Shown: positions 17,505 through 25,636 of the stretch, one piece after another | Layout: each line of letters starts with the position of its first letter | Position numbering within the stretch: the first letter of the stretch is position 1 | From: Reyranella aquatilis | GTDB lineage: Bacteria > Pseudomonadota > Alphaproteobacteria > Reyranellales > Reyranellaceae | DNA: 64,000 nucleotides | Direction: 5' to 3' | Assembly: GCF_020880995.1 (NCBI RefSeq) | Contig: NZ_JAJISD010000009.1 | Location: 62,001-126,000, forward strand | Made by a program: the position numbers and the translations under genes | Notes under the pieces: generated by a model | What the model saw: only the letters and a program-made list of their open reading frames with translations | What the model was told of the DNA's origin: nothing | Database searches by the model: none

Positions 17505-18497
17505 ATGGCAAAGTCCCGGTCTTCCCCGAAGCTCGTCACGATGGCCGTCGAGGCTCGGGTAGCGGAGACGGCAGGTCACGACGATGCCGCGCTTCTCACC
17601 TTGCTGGCGCAGGGCTTGCGTCTGCAGGCCTCGGAAAACCTTTGGCGTGTCAGCGGCAACACCCTCCCGCATCGCGTGCTGCTGCGCGAGGCCGGCGGAA
17701 CCTGGAACCGGCTCGACCAGTGCTGGGACTTCACGGGCGAGGATCCGACGGCAAGGCTCGCCGCGGCGCTGGAAGCGGCCCCGCCCCCGGTGGCGGGGCA
17801 CAACAGCGGCGAGACTGAAGCGCCCAGACCGCACTATCACGGCCATCGCGCCCGCGTGCGCGAGCGGGTGATGAAGGCGGGCGTCGAGCCGCTGGCCGAC
17901 TACGAACTGCTGGAACTGCTGCTCTTCTATTCGATCGAGCGGATCGACACCAAGCCGATGGCCAAGGCCCTGCTGGACCGGTTCGGCACGCTGGGCGACG
18001 TGTTCGCCGCCGAGCCGGCGCAGCTGCGGGAATTCGAGATCGACCAGCGCACGCTCGTCCATTTCAAGGCGATGCGCGAGGTCGGGCGGCGGCTGGCCGA
18101 GCGCAAGGTGAAGGACATGCCGGTCCTCACGAACTGGCAGCAGCTCATCGACTACTGCCACGCGGCGCTGGCGCACGAAAAGACCGAGCAGTTCCGCATT
18201 CTCTTCCTCGACCGCAAGAACGTGCTCATCGCCGACGAGGTGCAGCAGCGCGGCACCATCGACCACACGCCGGTCTATCCCCGCGAGGTCGTGAAGCGCG
18301 CCCTCGCCCTCAATGCCGCCGCCTTGATCCTCGTCCACAATCACCCGTCGGGCGATCCCAAGCCGAGCCGCGACGACATCGAAATGACGCGGGAGATCAA
18401 GGCTGCTTCCGAGGCACTGGGTATCACGATACACGACCATCTCGTGATCGGCCGCAAGGGCCATGCGAGCTTCAGGAGCCTTGGGCTACTGACATAG
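17505..18497 (+). CDS. radC: RadC-family JAB/MPN protein with an extra N-terminal module
   Basis: A 330-residue protein. The C-terminal half is RadC: a helix-hairpin-helix-like region (LADYELLELLLFY, about residue 125), then the JAB1/MPN metalloprotease-like domain with the zinc motif HNHPSGDPKPSxxD (about residue 280). RadC was once thought to act in DNA repair, but its biochemical role is unsettled. The first 100 residues are not in standard RadC. They contain LPHRVLLREAGGTWN followed by a CWDF segment, a GGxW-x6-W pattern resembling small nucleic-acid-associated modules. The ATG at 17505 is preferred to the TTG three codons upstream. It is a single-gene unit. Confidence 0.9.
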   Translation: MAKSRSSPKLVTMAVEARVAETAGHDDAALLTLLAQGLRLQASENLWRVSGNTLPHRVLLREAGGTWNRLDQCWDFTGEDPTARLAAALEAAPPPVAGHNSGETEAPRPHYHGHRARVRERVMKAGVEPLADYELLELLLFYSIERIDTKPMAKALLDRFGTLGDVFAAEPAQLREFEIDQRTLVHFKAMREVGRRLAERKVKDMPVLTNWQQLIDYCHAALAHEKTEQFRILFLDRKNVLIADEVQQRGTIDHTPVYPREVVKRALALNAAALILVHNHPSGDPKPSRDDIEMTREIKAASEALGITIHDHLVIGRKGHASFRSLGLLT

Positions 18498-18608
18498 AGG
18501 GCGGCTCCCACCGGGCGGGGAGCCCCCGCCTGTCGGAAAATCCGGGTTGGTCGGCGTGCGCTCTTCCCTCAGGATGGCGCCAATCGTTCTCCGGGAGGGA
18601 GCCCCCAT

Positions 18609-19484
18609 ATGACCGTCACCATCACGCAGCTCACGCCTGTGTTCGCGGGTGAAGTGGGTCCGATCGATCTGCGCGACGTTCACGATCGCGAATCGCTCGA
18701 GGCGATCCGGGCGGGCATGGACAAGTACGCCGTCCTGGTGTTCCGCGACCAGAAGTTCACCAACGAGGAGCAGCTCGACTTCGCCCAACGCTTCGACGGG
18801 ACACTGCATGCCCGCACCTCCTCGTCGGCCATCGGCAACAACCGGTTCGGCAACGAGGCCTTGGCCGACGTCTCGAACGTCGACAAGGACGGCAACATCC
18901 GCGACGCCAATAACCGCATGCGCGCCTCCTCCGTCGCCAACCGGCTGTGGCATACCGATGCGTCCTTCGTCGACCCACCGGGACGCTATTCGATGCTGTC
19001 GGCACGCGTGGTGCCGACGGTGCGGGCCGACACCGAATTCGCGGACATGCGCGCGGCTTACGACGCGCTGGACGAGGAAACCCGCCGCTCCATCGAAGGG
19101 CTGCGTGTGTTCCACTCCATCGTCTATTCGCGGCACGTGCTGGGCTTCGACTTCAACGACGACGAGAAGGACAAGTTGAAGGGCGCCGTGCATCCATTGG
19201 TCCGTACCATTCCCGGCTCGGGCCGCCGCGCGCTCTACCTCGCGTCCCATGCCGAGCATATCGTCGACATGCCGGTGCCCGAAGGCCGCCTGTTGCTGCG
19301 CGACCTGACCGACCATGCCACGCAGCCGCACTTCGTCTATCAGCACGTCTGGCGGCCGCATGACTTCGTGATCTGGGACAATCGCTGCACCATGCATCGC
19401 GCCCGGCCCTTCGACGACCAGAAGCACCGCCGCGAGATGCGCCGCACCACCACGCTCGACCTCCCCCTGCCGGTCACGGCTTGA
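18609..19484 (+). CDS. TauD/TfdA-family Fe(II)/2-oxoglutarate dioxygenase
   Basis: A 291-residue non-heme iron dioxygenase that hydroxylates a substrate using 2-oxoglutarate and oxygen. The facial triad is visible: LWHTDASF (His and Asp at about residues 115-117) and TMHRARPF (His at about 262). The 2-oxoglutarate-binding Arg is in the REMRRTT segment near residue 276. The length and start fit the TfdA-like branch. A GGGAGGGAG ribosome site lies 8 bases before the ATG. It ends 9 bases from a convergent receiver gene. The substrate cannot be read; TfdA relatives act on aryloxyacetates, sulfonates and other acids. Confidence 0.9.
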   Translation: MTVTITQLTPVFAGEVGPIDLRDVHDRESLEAIRAGMDKYAVLVFRDQKFTNEEQLDFAQRFDGTLHARTSSSAIGNNRFGNEALADVSNVDKDGNIRDANNRMRASSVANRLWHTDASFVDPPGRYSMLSARVVPTVRADTEFADMRAAYDALDEETRRSIEGLRVFHSIVYSRHVLGFDFNDDEKDKLKGAVHPLVRTIPGSGRRALYLASHAEHIVDMPVPEGRLLLRDLTDHATQPHFVYQHVWRPHDFVIWDNRCTMHRARPFDDQKHRREMRRTTTLDLPLPVTA

Positions 19485-19493
19485 GGCGATCGG

Positions 19494-19904
19494 TCAGGCC
19501 CCCGGGATCGCCGTCACGGCCACGGGCGCCAGGACGCGCTCGAGGTCCTTCAGGTCGAAGGGCTTCTTGAGGATCGGCAAACCGGCCATCGCGCTGTCCG
19601 AGGGAAACCAGTGCGAGAGCGTCGTGGAACTCAGGACGATGCGGGTCTCGGGTCTGTTGGTCCGGGCCCATCGCGCCAGTGCCGCGCCATCGCTGACCCC
19701 GATCCAGTCCAGATCCGCCAGCATGTAGTCGAAGGGTTCGATCACGGCTGTGCGGATGGCGGGACCGCCATGCTCGGACTCGACGATCCTGAAACCATGG
19801 CGCTGCAAGTGATCTAACAGGACGGTTCGCGCCGCGGGATCGCTTTCCACCACGAGGATCGAGAGGCCTGAAGCCCCTGCCTCACCAATGTCCACCACAC
19901 ACAC
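19494..19904 (-). CDS. Stand-alone response-regulator receiver domain protein
   Basis: A single-domain CheY-like receiver of 136 residues. Expected phosphorylation-site residues are present: an acidic residue near the start (VVESDPAAR), the phospho-acceptor Asp in YMLADLDW, a Ser/Thr in VLSSTT and Lys in LKKPFD. There is no output domain. It starts with GTG; no ATG is available before the core, and a TGAGG site lies just upstream. Neither a histidine kinase nor another two-component gene lies nearby, so its partner is unknown. It probably acts by protein-protein contact. It is divergent from the DUF72 gene. Confidence 0.85.
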   Translation of the reverse strand: MCVVDIGEAGASGLSILVVESDPAARTVLLDHLQRHGFRIVESEHGGPAIRTAVIEPFDYMLADLDWIGVSDGAALARWARTNRPETRIVLSSTTLSHWFPSDSAMAGLPILKKPFDLKDLERVLAPVAVTAIPGA

Positions 19905-19988
19905 CTCAATCGAAAAGTGTGGCGTCCCACGGCCACACGGTCGCCTTTAGAACGCAGGCGCCCACAGGCCGTTCCCGTCGAACCGGGC

Positions 19989-19994
19989 TATACT
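19989..19994 (+). promoter_or_regulatory. Possible -10 element of a leaderless promoter for the DUF72 gene
   Basis: TATACT is a five-of-six match to the -10 consensus and lies seven bases before the ATG at 20002. No ribosome site fits in between. A transcript from here would start at or beside the ATG. The -35 region is weak. Confidence 0.4.
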
Positions 19995-20001
19995 CCGGTG
20001 C

Positions 20002-20742
20002 ATGAGTGGAAAGATCCTTATCGGAATCGGCGGCTGGACCTTCGAGCCGTGGCGCGGCGTCTTCTATCCCGACGACCTGACGCAGAAGCGCGAGCTGGAA
20101 TATGCCAGCCGCCAGCTCACCTCGATCGAGATCAACGGCACCTACTACTCGAGCTTCAAGCCGGCCAGCTGGGCCAAGTGGCGCGACGAGACACCCGACG
20201 GCTTCGTGTTCGCGGTGAAGGCGTCGCGCTTCTGCACCAACCGCAAGGTGCTGGCGGATGCCGGCGAATCGGTGCAGCGCTTCGTGACGCAGGGGCTCGT
20301 CGAACTCAAGGATCGCCTCGGCCCGATCAACTGGCAGTTCATGGGCACCAAGAAGTTCGATCCGGTCGACTTCGAGGCTTTCCTGAAGCTCCTGCCGCGC
20401 GAGGTCGGCAAGCTGCCGCTGCGTCACGCGCTGGAAGTGCGGCACGACAGCTTCAAGGACGAGCGCTTCTACGATCTCGCCCGCAAATACAAGGCGGCGA
20501 TCGTCTATGCCCATGACAAGGACTTCCCCGAGATCGACGAGCCGACGGCGGACTTCACCTATGCCCGTCTGATGCAGTCCGAGGAGAAGGTGAAGACCGG
20601 CTACAAGCCTGCCGACATCGACGCCTGGGCCAAGCGCGCCAGGGGCTGGGCGAAGAAGGGCGACGCCTTCGTCTATTTCATTTCCGGCGCCAAGGTGCGC
20701 AATCCGGCGGCAGCACAGGCGCTGATCAGGAAGATCGGCTGA
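20002..20742 (+). CDS. DUF72 domain protein (TIM-barrel, YecE-like)
   Basis: A 246-residue member of the DUF72/YecE family, with the characteristic opening ILIGIGGWTFEPWRGVFYP and the EINGTYY segment around residue 45. FVFAVKASRFCTNRK and the later HALEVRHDSF strand are family hallmarks. The fold is known as a TIM-like barrel, but the activity is not established. It is preceded by a -10-like TATACT and is divergent from the receiver gene. Its stop lies 8 bases before the -35 of the following arsR-type promoter, so it is probably transcribed alone. Confidence 0.9.
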   Translation: MSGKILIGIGGWTFEPWRGVFYPDDLTQKRELEYASRQLTSIEINGTYYSSFKPASWAKWRDETPDGFVFAVKASRFCTNRKVLADAGESVQRFVTQGLVELKDRLGPINWQFMGTKKFDPVDFEAFLKLLPREVGKLPLRHALEVRHDSFKDERFYDLARKYKAAIVYAHDKDFPEIDEPTADFTYARLMQSEEKVKTGYKPADIDAWAKRARGWAKKGDAFVYFISGAKVRNPAAAQALIRKIG

Positions 20743-20750
20743 TCGGAGGC

Positions 20751-20791
20751 TTGACTTGCAGGATCGACGCCCGATATTTAACCATATGGTT
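20751..20791 (+). promoter_or_regulatory. ArsR-type promoter and operator: TTGACT, -10 region and palindrome AACCATATGGTT
   Basis: TTGACT at 20751-20756 is a good -35. A -10-like GATATT/TATTTA lies at 20773-20780 with 16-18 bases spacing. The perfect 12-base palindrome AACCATATGGTT (20780-20791) abuts the -10 and contains an ATG. This arrangement is typical of autoregulated arsR-SRPBCC modules, in which the repressor's own start codon (MV...) lies in the operator. Confidence 0.65.
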
Positions 20792-20915
20792 CACTACTGT
20801 GGCGGCATCGACTCGATCCTGAGCGTGCAGGTCACGGGGCGCCCCGATTTCGATTGCGGAACGATTGGTCGAGCGCGCGGTTCGACCGCCTCTCCGCCTT
20901 CCTGAAGGGCGACAA
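20786..20915 (+). pseudogene. arsR-family repressor remnant with internal deletion
   Basis: The ATG inside the operator opens MVHYCGGIDSIL, which matches the usual beginning (MVxYxxxLDxxF) of ArsR repressors paired with AHSA1 genes. The frame then loses similarity and stops at 20905 after 39 codons. In another frame (codons in phase with 20881), the DNA just before the SRPBCC gene reads NDWSSARFDRLSAFLKG, which resembles the C-terminal helix of the same repressors. The winged-helix DNA-binding core of roughly 70-80 residues is missing. I infer an internal deletion joining the two ends out of frame. The short open frame may still be translated and couple to the next gene. Confidence 0.6.
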
Positions 20916-21347
20916 ATGGCCAGCAAGCCCAGCCTCGCGCTCAAGCGCCGCCTCAATGCGCCGCCCGAGAAAGTCTACGAAGCCTGGACACAGCCCGAAA
21001 AGATGATCCAGTGGTGGGGCGTCACCGGCCATCACCGCGCGCCCATCGCCGAGACAGACCTGCGTGTCGGTGGCCGCTTCCGGGTCCAGTTCTGGACGCC
21101 TGACGACGAGCATCACAGCGTGAGCGGCGTCTATCGCGAGATCGTGCCGTCGAGCAGGCTCGTCTTCTCCTGGGCCTGGCAGAGCACACCGGAGCGCGAG
21201 TCGCAGGTCACGGTCGACCTGAAGCCCGACAATGACGGCACGATCCTCATCCTGACCCACGAACAGTTCTTCAGCGAAAAGGCGCGCGACGACCATCGCG
21301 GCGGCTGGATCATGGGACTCGACCGGCTGGAGGCCTACTTCGGATGA
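20916..21347 (+). CDS. SRPBCC / AHSA1-like protein
   Basis: A 143-residue START-like (Bet v 1/AHSA1, SRPBCC) protein forming a hydrophobic-cavity fold. Typical motifs are LNAPPEKVYEAWTQPEKMIQWWG near the N-terminus, DLRVGGRFRVQF in the middle and GGWIMGLDRLEAYF at the C-terminal helix. The ATG at 20916 is chosen because the family core begins five codons later and GAAGGG lies 8 bases upstream. It is usually the second gene of an arsR-AHSA1 pair; here the regulator is broken. It overlaps the transglutaminase-like gene by 4 bases (ATGA). The ligand is unknown. Confidence 0.9.
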   Translation: MASKPSLALKRRLNAPPEKVYEAWTQPEKMIQWWGVTGHHRAPIAETDLRVGGRFRVQFWTPDDEHHSVSGVYREIVPSSRLVFSWAWQSTPERESQVTVDLKPDNDGTILILTHEQFFSEKARDDHRGGWIMGLDRLEAYFG

Positions 21348-22210
21348 ACACCCAACCCTGGCTGAAACCCGTCGGACTGAGTTCACCCGGCCAGCGCGCC
21401 GGTCTCCTCGCCGATCTGCCGCGCGGCCCCGCGGCATTGGCAGAGGTCATCCAGGGCCTGTTGATCCACGAGCACATCGCGCCGACCTATGGCGTGCGGC
21501 TCGACGCGAACCAGCATGCCCAGGCGCATGTCCGGTCCATAGAAGCGCTGCTCGACGGCGTAGCCACGCACGACGCACGACCGCTCCCTGCGGCAAGGGC
21601 GCCGTGCGAGCGACAGGTCGGCGTCTGTCGCCACTTCTCGCTGCTCCATGTCGCGATGTTGCGCGCGCAAGGTATTCCGGCGCGTGCGCGCTGCGGCTTC
21701 GGCGCCTATTTCGAGAAGGGCAAGTTCTACGACCATTGGGTCACCGAATACTGGAACGAGGCCGAACGGCGTTGGGTCCTGGTCGATGCGCAGATGGATC
21801 CGCACCAGCGCAAGCTCTTCCATCTCGCCATCGATCCGCTCGACGTCCCGCGGGATCAGTTCCTCGTCGCCGGCGATGCGTGGACGCTCTGCCGCGAGGG
21901 CAAGGCCGATCCCGACGCCTTCTGCATCCTCGACATGAGGGGCTGGTGGTTCATCGCCAGCAACGTGATCCGCGATATCGCCGCGCTGAACGGTCACGAG
22001 ATGCTGCCGTGGGACGTGTGGGGCGCCATGGTGCCGGACAATGACAAGATCGACAGGGCGTTCATCGACCGGCTGGCCGAGCAGTCGAGCCATCCCGACG
22101 CCGACCCCGCCGCATTGCGTGCCGCTTACGAGGACAGGCGGGTCGCGGTGCCGCCGATCGTCTTCAACAATGTCCTGGGCCGCGACGAGCCCGTCGCGCA
22201 GAGCGGCTGA
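21344..22210 (+). CDS. Transglutaminase-like cysteine protease-fold protein
   Basis: A 288-residue protein with a transglutaminase-like core. The catalytic triad can be read as Cys in RQVGVCRHFSLL (about residue 94), His in YDHWVTEYW (about 129) and Asp in WVLVDAQMD (about 148). The C-terminal 120 residues are less conserved and include DMRGWWFIASNVIRDIAAL. There is no signal peptide or membrane segment, so a cytosolic hydrolase or peptidase is likely; the substrate is unknown. The ATGA overlap with the SRPBCC gene indicates coupled translation from the arsR-type promoter. Confidence 0.82.
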   Translation: MNTQPWLKPVGLSSPGQRAGLLADLPRGPAALAEVIQGLLIHEHIAPTYGVRLDANQHAQAHVRSIEALLDGVATHDARPLPAARAPCERQVGVCRHFSLLHVAMLRAQGIPARARCGFGAYFEKGKFYDHWVTEYWNEAERRWVLVDAQMDPHQRKLFHLAIDPLDVPRDQFLVAGDAWTLCREGKADPDAFCILDMRGWWFIASNVIRDIAALNGHEMLPWDVWGAMVPDNDKIDRAFIDRLAEQSSHPDADPAALRAAYEDRRVAVPPIVFNNVLGRDEPVAQSG

Positions 22211-22291
22211 AGCCGGCGATTCCCGCTGCCCCGGCCCCGCCGGATCGTTGTAAGCTGGGCTCCGTCCGGATCACCAGATTGGGAGAAGCCC

Positions 22292-22735
22292 ATGCCCGCA
22301 CTCTCGCTCGACCACTACAACATCTACTGCACCGATCTCGAGGCCACCGTGCGCTTCTATGAACGCTATGTCGGCCTGACCAACGGCGACCGGCCTCCCT
22401 TCCCCTTCCCCGGCGCCTGGATGTATGCCGGCGAAAAGGCGATCCTCCACCTCGTGTCGGAGACCGGCCGCAAGGACCAGGGCAGCGGCGCCATCGACCA
22501 TGTCGCCATCAACTGCGCCGACATCCGCGGGACGCTGGACCAAATCAAGAAGGATGGCGTCCCCTTCGAGGTCAAGAAGGTCCCGGCACGGCCGCTGCAG
22601 CAGGTCTTCGTGCACGATCCCGACGGCGTCATGATCGAGCTGAACTTCTGGCACGAGGAAGACGTGGCCGAACTGGCCGGCTACGACCCGATGTCGAACA
22701 AGGTCACGGCCGAGAAGCAGAAGGTCCCGGCGTAG
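22292..22735 (+). CDS. VOC-family (glyoxalase/dioxygenase fold) protein
   Basis: A 147-residue vicinal-oxygen-chelate protein made of two beta-alpha-beta-beta-beta modules. Candidate metal ligands are His in LSLDHYNIYC (about residue 8), His in GAIDHVAINC (about 70) and Glu in VMIELNFWHEED (about 118). The family includes glyoxalase I, ring-cleaving dioxygenases and resistance proteins, so the reaction is not assigned. GGGAGAAG lies 5 bases before the ATG. It is a monocistronic unit, with 81 bases before it and a convergent neighbour after it. Confidence 0.85.
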   Translation: MPALSLDHYNIYCTDLEATVRFYERYVGLTNGDRPPFPFPGAWMYAGEKAILHLVSETGRKDQGSGAIDHVAINCADIRGTLDQIKKDGVPFEVKKVPARPLQQVFVHDPDGVMIELNFWHEEDVAELAGYDPMSNKVTAEKQKVPA

Positions 22736-22761
22736 GCCGTGCCACCTCCGCCGCGCGATCC

Positions 22762-23238
22762 TCAATCGGCGGTCGGCACTCGCGACAGCCAGTCGACATA
22801 GTCGGGCGGCAGAAGATCGCGGCCCGCGAGCAGGCAGTCGAGATAGGCCCGCGGCGGCTTCAGGCCGGCTTCCTGGATCAATCCGACATAGACGATCGCG
22901 TCGACGTCCTCGCCGCGGTCGGCGCGCCTGACCCGGATCGTGCGCCGTTCGTAGTGGCCGGCGGCGACACCCTCGTAGATGTCCAGCACCTCCAGGCCGG
23001 CCTCGGGCAGGGCATTCAGCGTGCCATGCACCACGCCCGTCCTGTCCGGCACGATGTTGGCGGCCGCGCCGCCCTTCTGCAGCCTCGAGGGCTTGTCGAA
23101 GACGAGGCGCCAGCCGTCGAGCCGGCCGGCGATGCGCTCGCCGCGCGGCACGCCCTTCGGTGCCAGGCGCTGGTCGAACAGGCGCGCGGCGTCCATGTTG
23201 GAGCCGTAGGCGAAGTACCAGATCAGGTTATCCGCCAT
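22762..23238 (-). CDS. Gamma-glutamylcyclotransferase-like protein
   Basis: A 158-residue GGCT/AIG2-fold protein. The substrate loop YFAYGSNM near residue 10 and the catalytic Glu in VLDIYEGV (about residue 88) are present. The family converts gamma-glutamyl amines or gamma-glutamyl amino acids to 5-oxoproline. The N-terminal 16 bases overlap the 3' end of the cyclase gene upstream on the same strand, so the two are probably co-transcribed. It ends 26 bases from the convergent VOC gene, with no hairpin visible between them. The exact substrate is unknown. Confidence 0.88.
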   Translation of the reverse strand: MADNLIWYFAYGSNMDAARLFDQRLAPKGVPRGERIAGRLDGWRLVFDKPSRLQKGGAAANIVPDRTGVVHGTLNALPEAGLEVLDIYEGVAAGHYERRTIRVRRADRGEDVDAIVYVGLIQEAGLKPPRAYLDCLLAGRDLLPPDYVDWLSRVPTAD

Positions 23239-24506
23239 ACCCGCACCTTCTCGTCGTAGCCTCGGATCGCGACCGGCCCGAGATCGACGGCCCCGTCACA
23301 GGGCGCCGCATCCAGTACCGACTGCGACACCAGGAGCTGGGCCCCCATCTCCTTGGTGAGCTGCTCCAGCCGCGCCGCCAGGTTCACCGTGTCGCCGATC
23401 ACCGTGTATTCCTTGCGCTGCGGCGAGCCCACCGTGCCGGTCACGGCCTCGCCGAGATGGATGCCGATGCCGACGCGCAGCGCCCAACCGGGATGGGCGT
23501 CGTTCCATCCCGCGACCGTGTCGATCATCTCCTGCGCGGCCGCCAGCGCGTTGCGGGCCGCCGCGGGATCGGCGAGCGGCGCGCCGAACAACGCCAGGAA
23601 GCCGTCGCCCAGGAACTTGTTGATGATGCCGTTGTTGCGGTCCACGACGTCGATCATCCGCGCGAAGAACGCGTTGAGAAGCGCCACCGTTTCTTCGGCC
23701 GAGCGCCGTCGGGTCATCGCCGTGAAGCCCCTTATGTCGAGAAACAGCACGCAGACCGTCCGGATCTCGCTCGGGGGTTCGCTCTGGGTGGCCAGCAGCC
23801 GGTCGACCACCGCCGGCGAGACGTGCTGGCCGAACAGGTTGGTGACCCGGTCGCGCGCGGCCACCGCCCGCACCGACTTCTCGAACTGGCTGCGCAGGCT
23901 GTTGGCGACGAACCCCGCCACCAGACCGCTGGTAAACAGCACGAGCGTGCGGCTGAAATGAAACAGGAGCGTTTCCTGCGGGATGTCGCCCCATGGCTGG
24001 ATCGGCAGCAGCCACAGGACCAGGACCATCTGTTGAACGGCCGCGACGCTGCCGGTCCAGACGGACAGCCAGAAATCGAGCCGCAGGGTCGAGAGCAGGA
24101 TGAAGATGAAATAGAGGAGCGGCGGCCAGAAGCCGAAGACCAGCAACGGGTCCATGTAGTGGCTGAGCGTGATGATGATGGCCGACGGCAGGGACGTCTC
24201 GATCAGGGCATTGCCGAAGCGTGCGTATTGCGGAAAGTCCTGGCCCTTCGATGCGCGATACCCGAGAAACTTGAGCGACCCCAGCTCGTACAGAAGGAAG
24301 GGGCCGATGCCGACGAACGGAAGCCAGCCGGGCACGTCGCGCTCGAAGATGCGGGACGTATAGGACGGAAACAGGTTGGCGACCCCGAGCGCCAGGGCCA
24401 GCAGCGACGCCAGGATGATGGCGACGGCGCGCATGCGCTCCCGCTCGCTGCGGATGATCTCGCGGCGGAGCGCGTCTGAGAAGAAGTCGGGCGCCGCGGC
24501 AGCCAT
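23223..24506 (-). CDS. Membrane-bound class III adenylate/guanylate cyclase
   Basis: A 427-residue signalling enzyme. Residues about 30-190 contain five to six hydrophobic helices; a linker follows, then the class III catalytic domain over about 245-420. Metal-binding Asp residues are visible in LFLDIRGFTAM and KFLGDGFLALFG. The transition-state Asn/Arg pair is in DTVNLAARLEQL. The presence of these residues predicts an active enzyme making cAMP or cGMP. The ATG at 24506 is preferred over an upstream TTG. It is divergent from the esterase gene and overlaps the gamma-glutamylcyclotransferase start by 16 bases. The stimulus sensed by the membrane part is unknown. Confidence 0.9.
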   Translation of the reverse strand: MAAAAPDFFSDALRREIIRSERERMRAVAIILASLLALALGVANLFPSYTSRIFERDVPGWLPFVGIGPFLLYELGSLKFLGYRASKGQDFPQYARFGNALIETSLPSAIIITLSHYMDPLLVFGFWPPLLYFIFILLSTLRLDFWLSVWTGSVAAVQQMVLVLWLLPIQPWGDIPQETLLFHFSRTLVLFTSGLVAGFVANSLRSQFEKSVRAVAARDRVTNLFGQHVSPAVVDRLLATQSEPPSEIRTVCVLFLDIRGFTAMTRRRSAEETVALLNAFFARMIDVVDRNNGIINKFLGDGFLALFGAPLADPAAARNALAAAQEMIDTVAGWNDAHPGWALRVGIGIHLGEAVTGTVGSPQRKEYTVIGDTVNLAARLEQLTKEMGAQLLVSQSVLDAAPCDGAVDLGPVAIRGYDEKVRVWRIT

Positions 24507-24558
24507 CGCGGCCAAACTAGCCAGAGCCGGCGGGCTCCACAACGGCCCGGGGCGGTGC

Positions 24559-24564
24559 TAGGTA
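24559..24564 (+). promoter_or_regulatory. Possible -10 element of a leaderless promoter
   Basis: TAGGTA lies seven bases before the ATG at 24572, with no Shine-Dalgarno sequence between them. It is similar in placement to the hexamers before the genes at 7003, 20002 and 27337. Confidence 0.3.
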
Positions 24565-24571
24565 CTGGACC

Positions 24572-25636
24572 ATGTCGATGAAGGAGATCGCACGGGAGCT
24601 GCAGGGCAAGGTCGCCAACCTGGCACTGCGCATGCCGATTTCCTGGGTCCACATCCTGGCCGGCGCACCGGTCGCGGTCGACGGCCGCACGCTCGACGGC
24701 CGCATACAATGGTTCCTGAAGCTGCTGGCCTACAGCGGACAGGCGCCACTCCATTCCCTGAGCGTCGCCGAGGCCCGCGAGGACTACGACGCCTTCATGC
24801 AGCTGCTGGGCGGACGCCCCGCTCCGGTGAGTTCCATCCTCGACCGCACCCTGCCCGGCCCGGCCGGCCCGGTGCGCATCCGCATCTACCGGCCGGCCGG
24901 AACCGTGGCGCGGCTGCTGCCGACCATCGTCTATTTTCACGGTGGCGGGTGGGTGATCGGCAGTCTCGAAGGCTACGATCTCGCCTGTCGCTATTTTTCC
25001 GCCCGCTCCGGCTGCGCCGTCGTCTCGGTCGACTACCGGCTGGCGCCCGAGCACAAGTTTCCCGCCGCGGTCGACGATGCCCTGGCCTCCTATCGCTGGC
25101 TGGCGAGCGAGGCGGTTTCGCTCGGCCTCGATCCCGATCGCATCGTCGTGGCCGGAGATTCCGCGGGCGGCGCTCTGGCCGCCGTGGTCGCCCAGACCGT
25201 GCGCCACGAACCGCACCCGCCCTGCCTGCAGTGGCTGATCTACCCGGCGACCGACATGGCCGGGGACAGCGCGTCCCACAAGAGCTGCGGCGAGGGCTTC
25301 CTGCTGACCCAGTCAGACATGGCCTGGTTCCGCATGCACTATCTGAACGACGCCGGCGCGGAAGCCGGGGATCCCCGCGCCTCGCCGCTGCGGGCCGCGG
25401 ATCTCACCGGCGTGGCGCCCGCGCTCGTGTACACGGCCGGCTTCGATCCTCTGCGCGACGAGGGACAGGCCTATGCCGTCCGGCTGCAGTCTGCCGGTGT
25501 GAAGGCGATCCATCGCGAGTTCGAGACGCTGATCCACGGTTTCGTCGGCATGCGAGGCGCCGTCCATGCGGCAGCCCGGGCCATGGACGACATGGTAGCG
25601 GGCGTGCGCCACGAACTCGCGCAGCTCGGGCGATGA
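24572..25636 (+). CDS. Alpha/beta-hydrolase, hormone-sensitive-lipase family esterase
   Basis: A 354-residue esterase. The oxyanion motif YFHGGGWVIGS (about residue 127), nucleophile elbow GDSAGGALAA (about 195), Asp in FDPLRDEG (about 292) and His in LIHGFVG (about 322) complete the triad. The HGGGW and GDSAGG combination defines the HSL (family IV) group, which hydrolyses short-chain esters. The gene overlaps the TetR-type regulator by 4 bases (ATGA), suggesting they are regulated together. It is divergent from the cyclase gene across a 65-base gap. Confidence 0.92.
   Translation: MSMKEIARELQGKVANLALRMPISWVHILAGAPVAVDGRTLDGRIQWFLKLLAYSGQAPLHSLSVAEAREDYDAFMQLLGGRPAPVSSILDRTLPGPAGPVRIRIYRPAGTVARLLPTIVYFHGGGWVIGSLEGYDLACRYFSARSGCAVVSVDYRLAPEHKFPAAVDDALASYRWLASEAVSLGLDPDRIVVAGDSAGGALAAVVAQTVRHEPHPPCLQWLIYPATDMAGDSASHKSCGEGFLLTQSDMAWFRMHYLNDAGAEAGDPRASPLRAADLTGVAPALVYTAGFDPLRDEGQAYAVRLQSAGVKAIHREFETLIHGFVGMRGAVHAAARAMDDMVAGVRHELAQLGR

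Noticed and set aside
18500-18530. Hairpin GGCTCCC...GGGAGCC after radC as a terminator
   Set aside because: The stem is real but no T run follows on either strand, so a terminator call is not supported.
24507-24542. TTG start for the cyclase at 24542
   Set aside because: It adds 12 residues without family similarity and enters the divergent promoter region; the ATG at 24506 is better.
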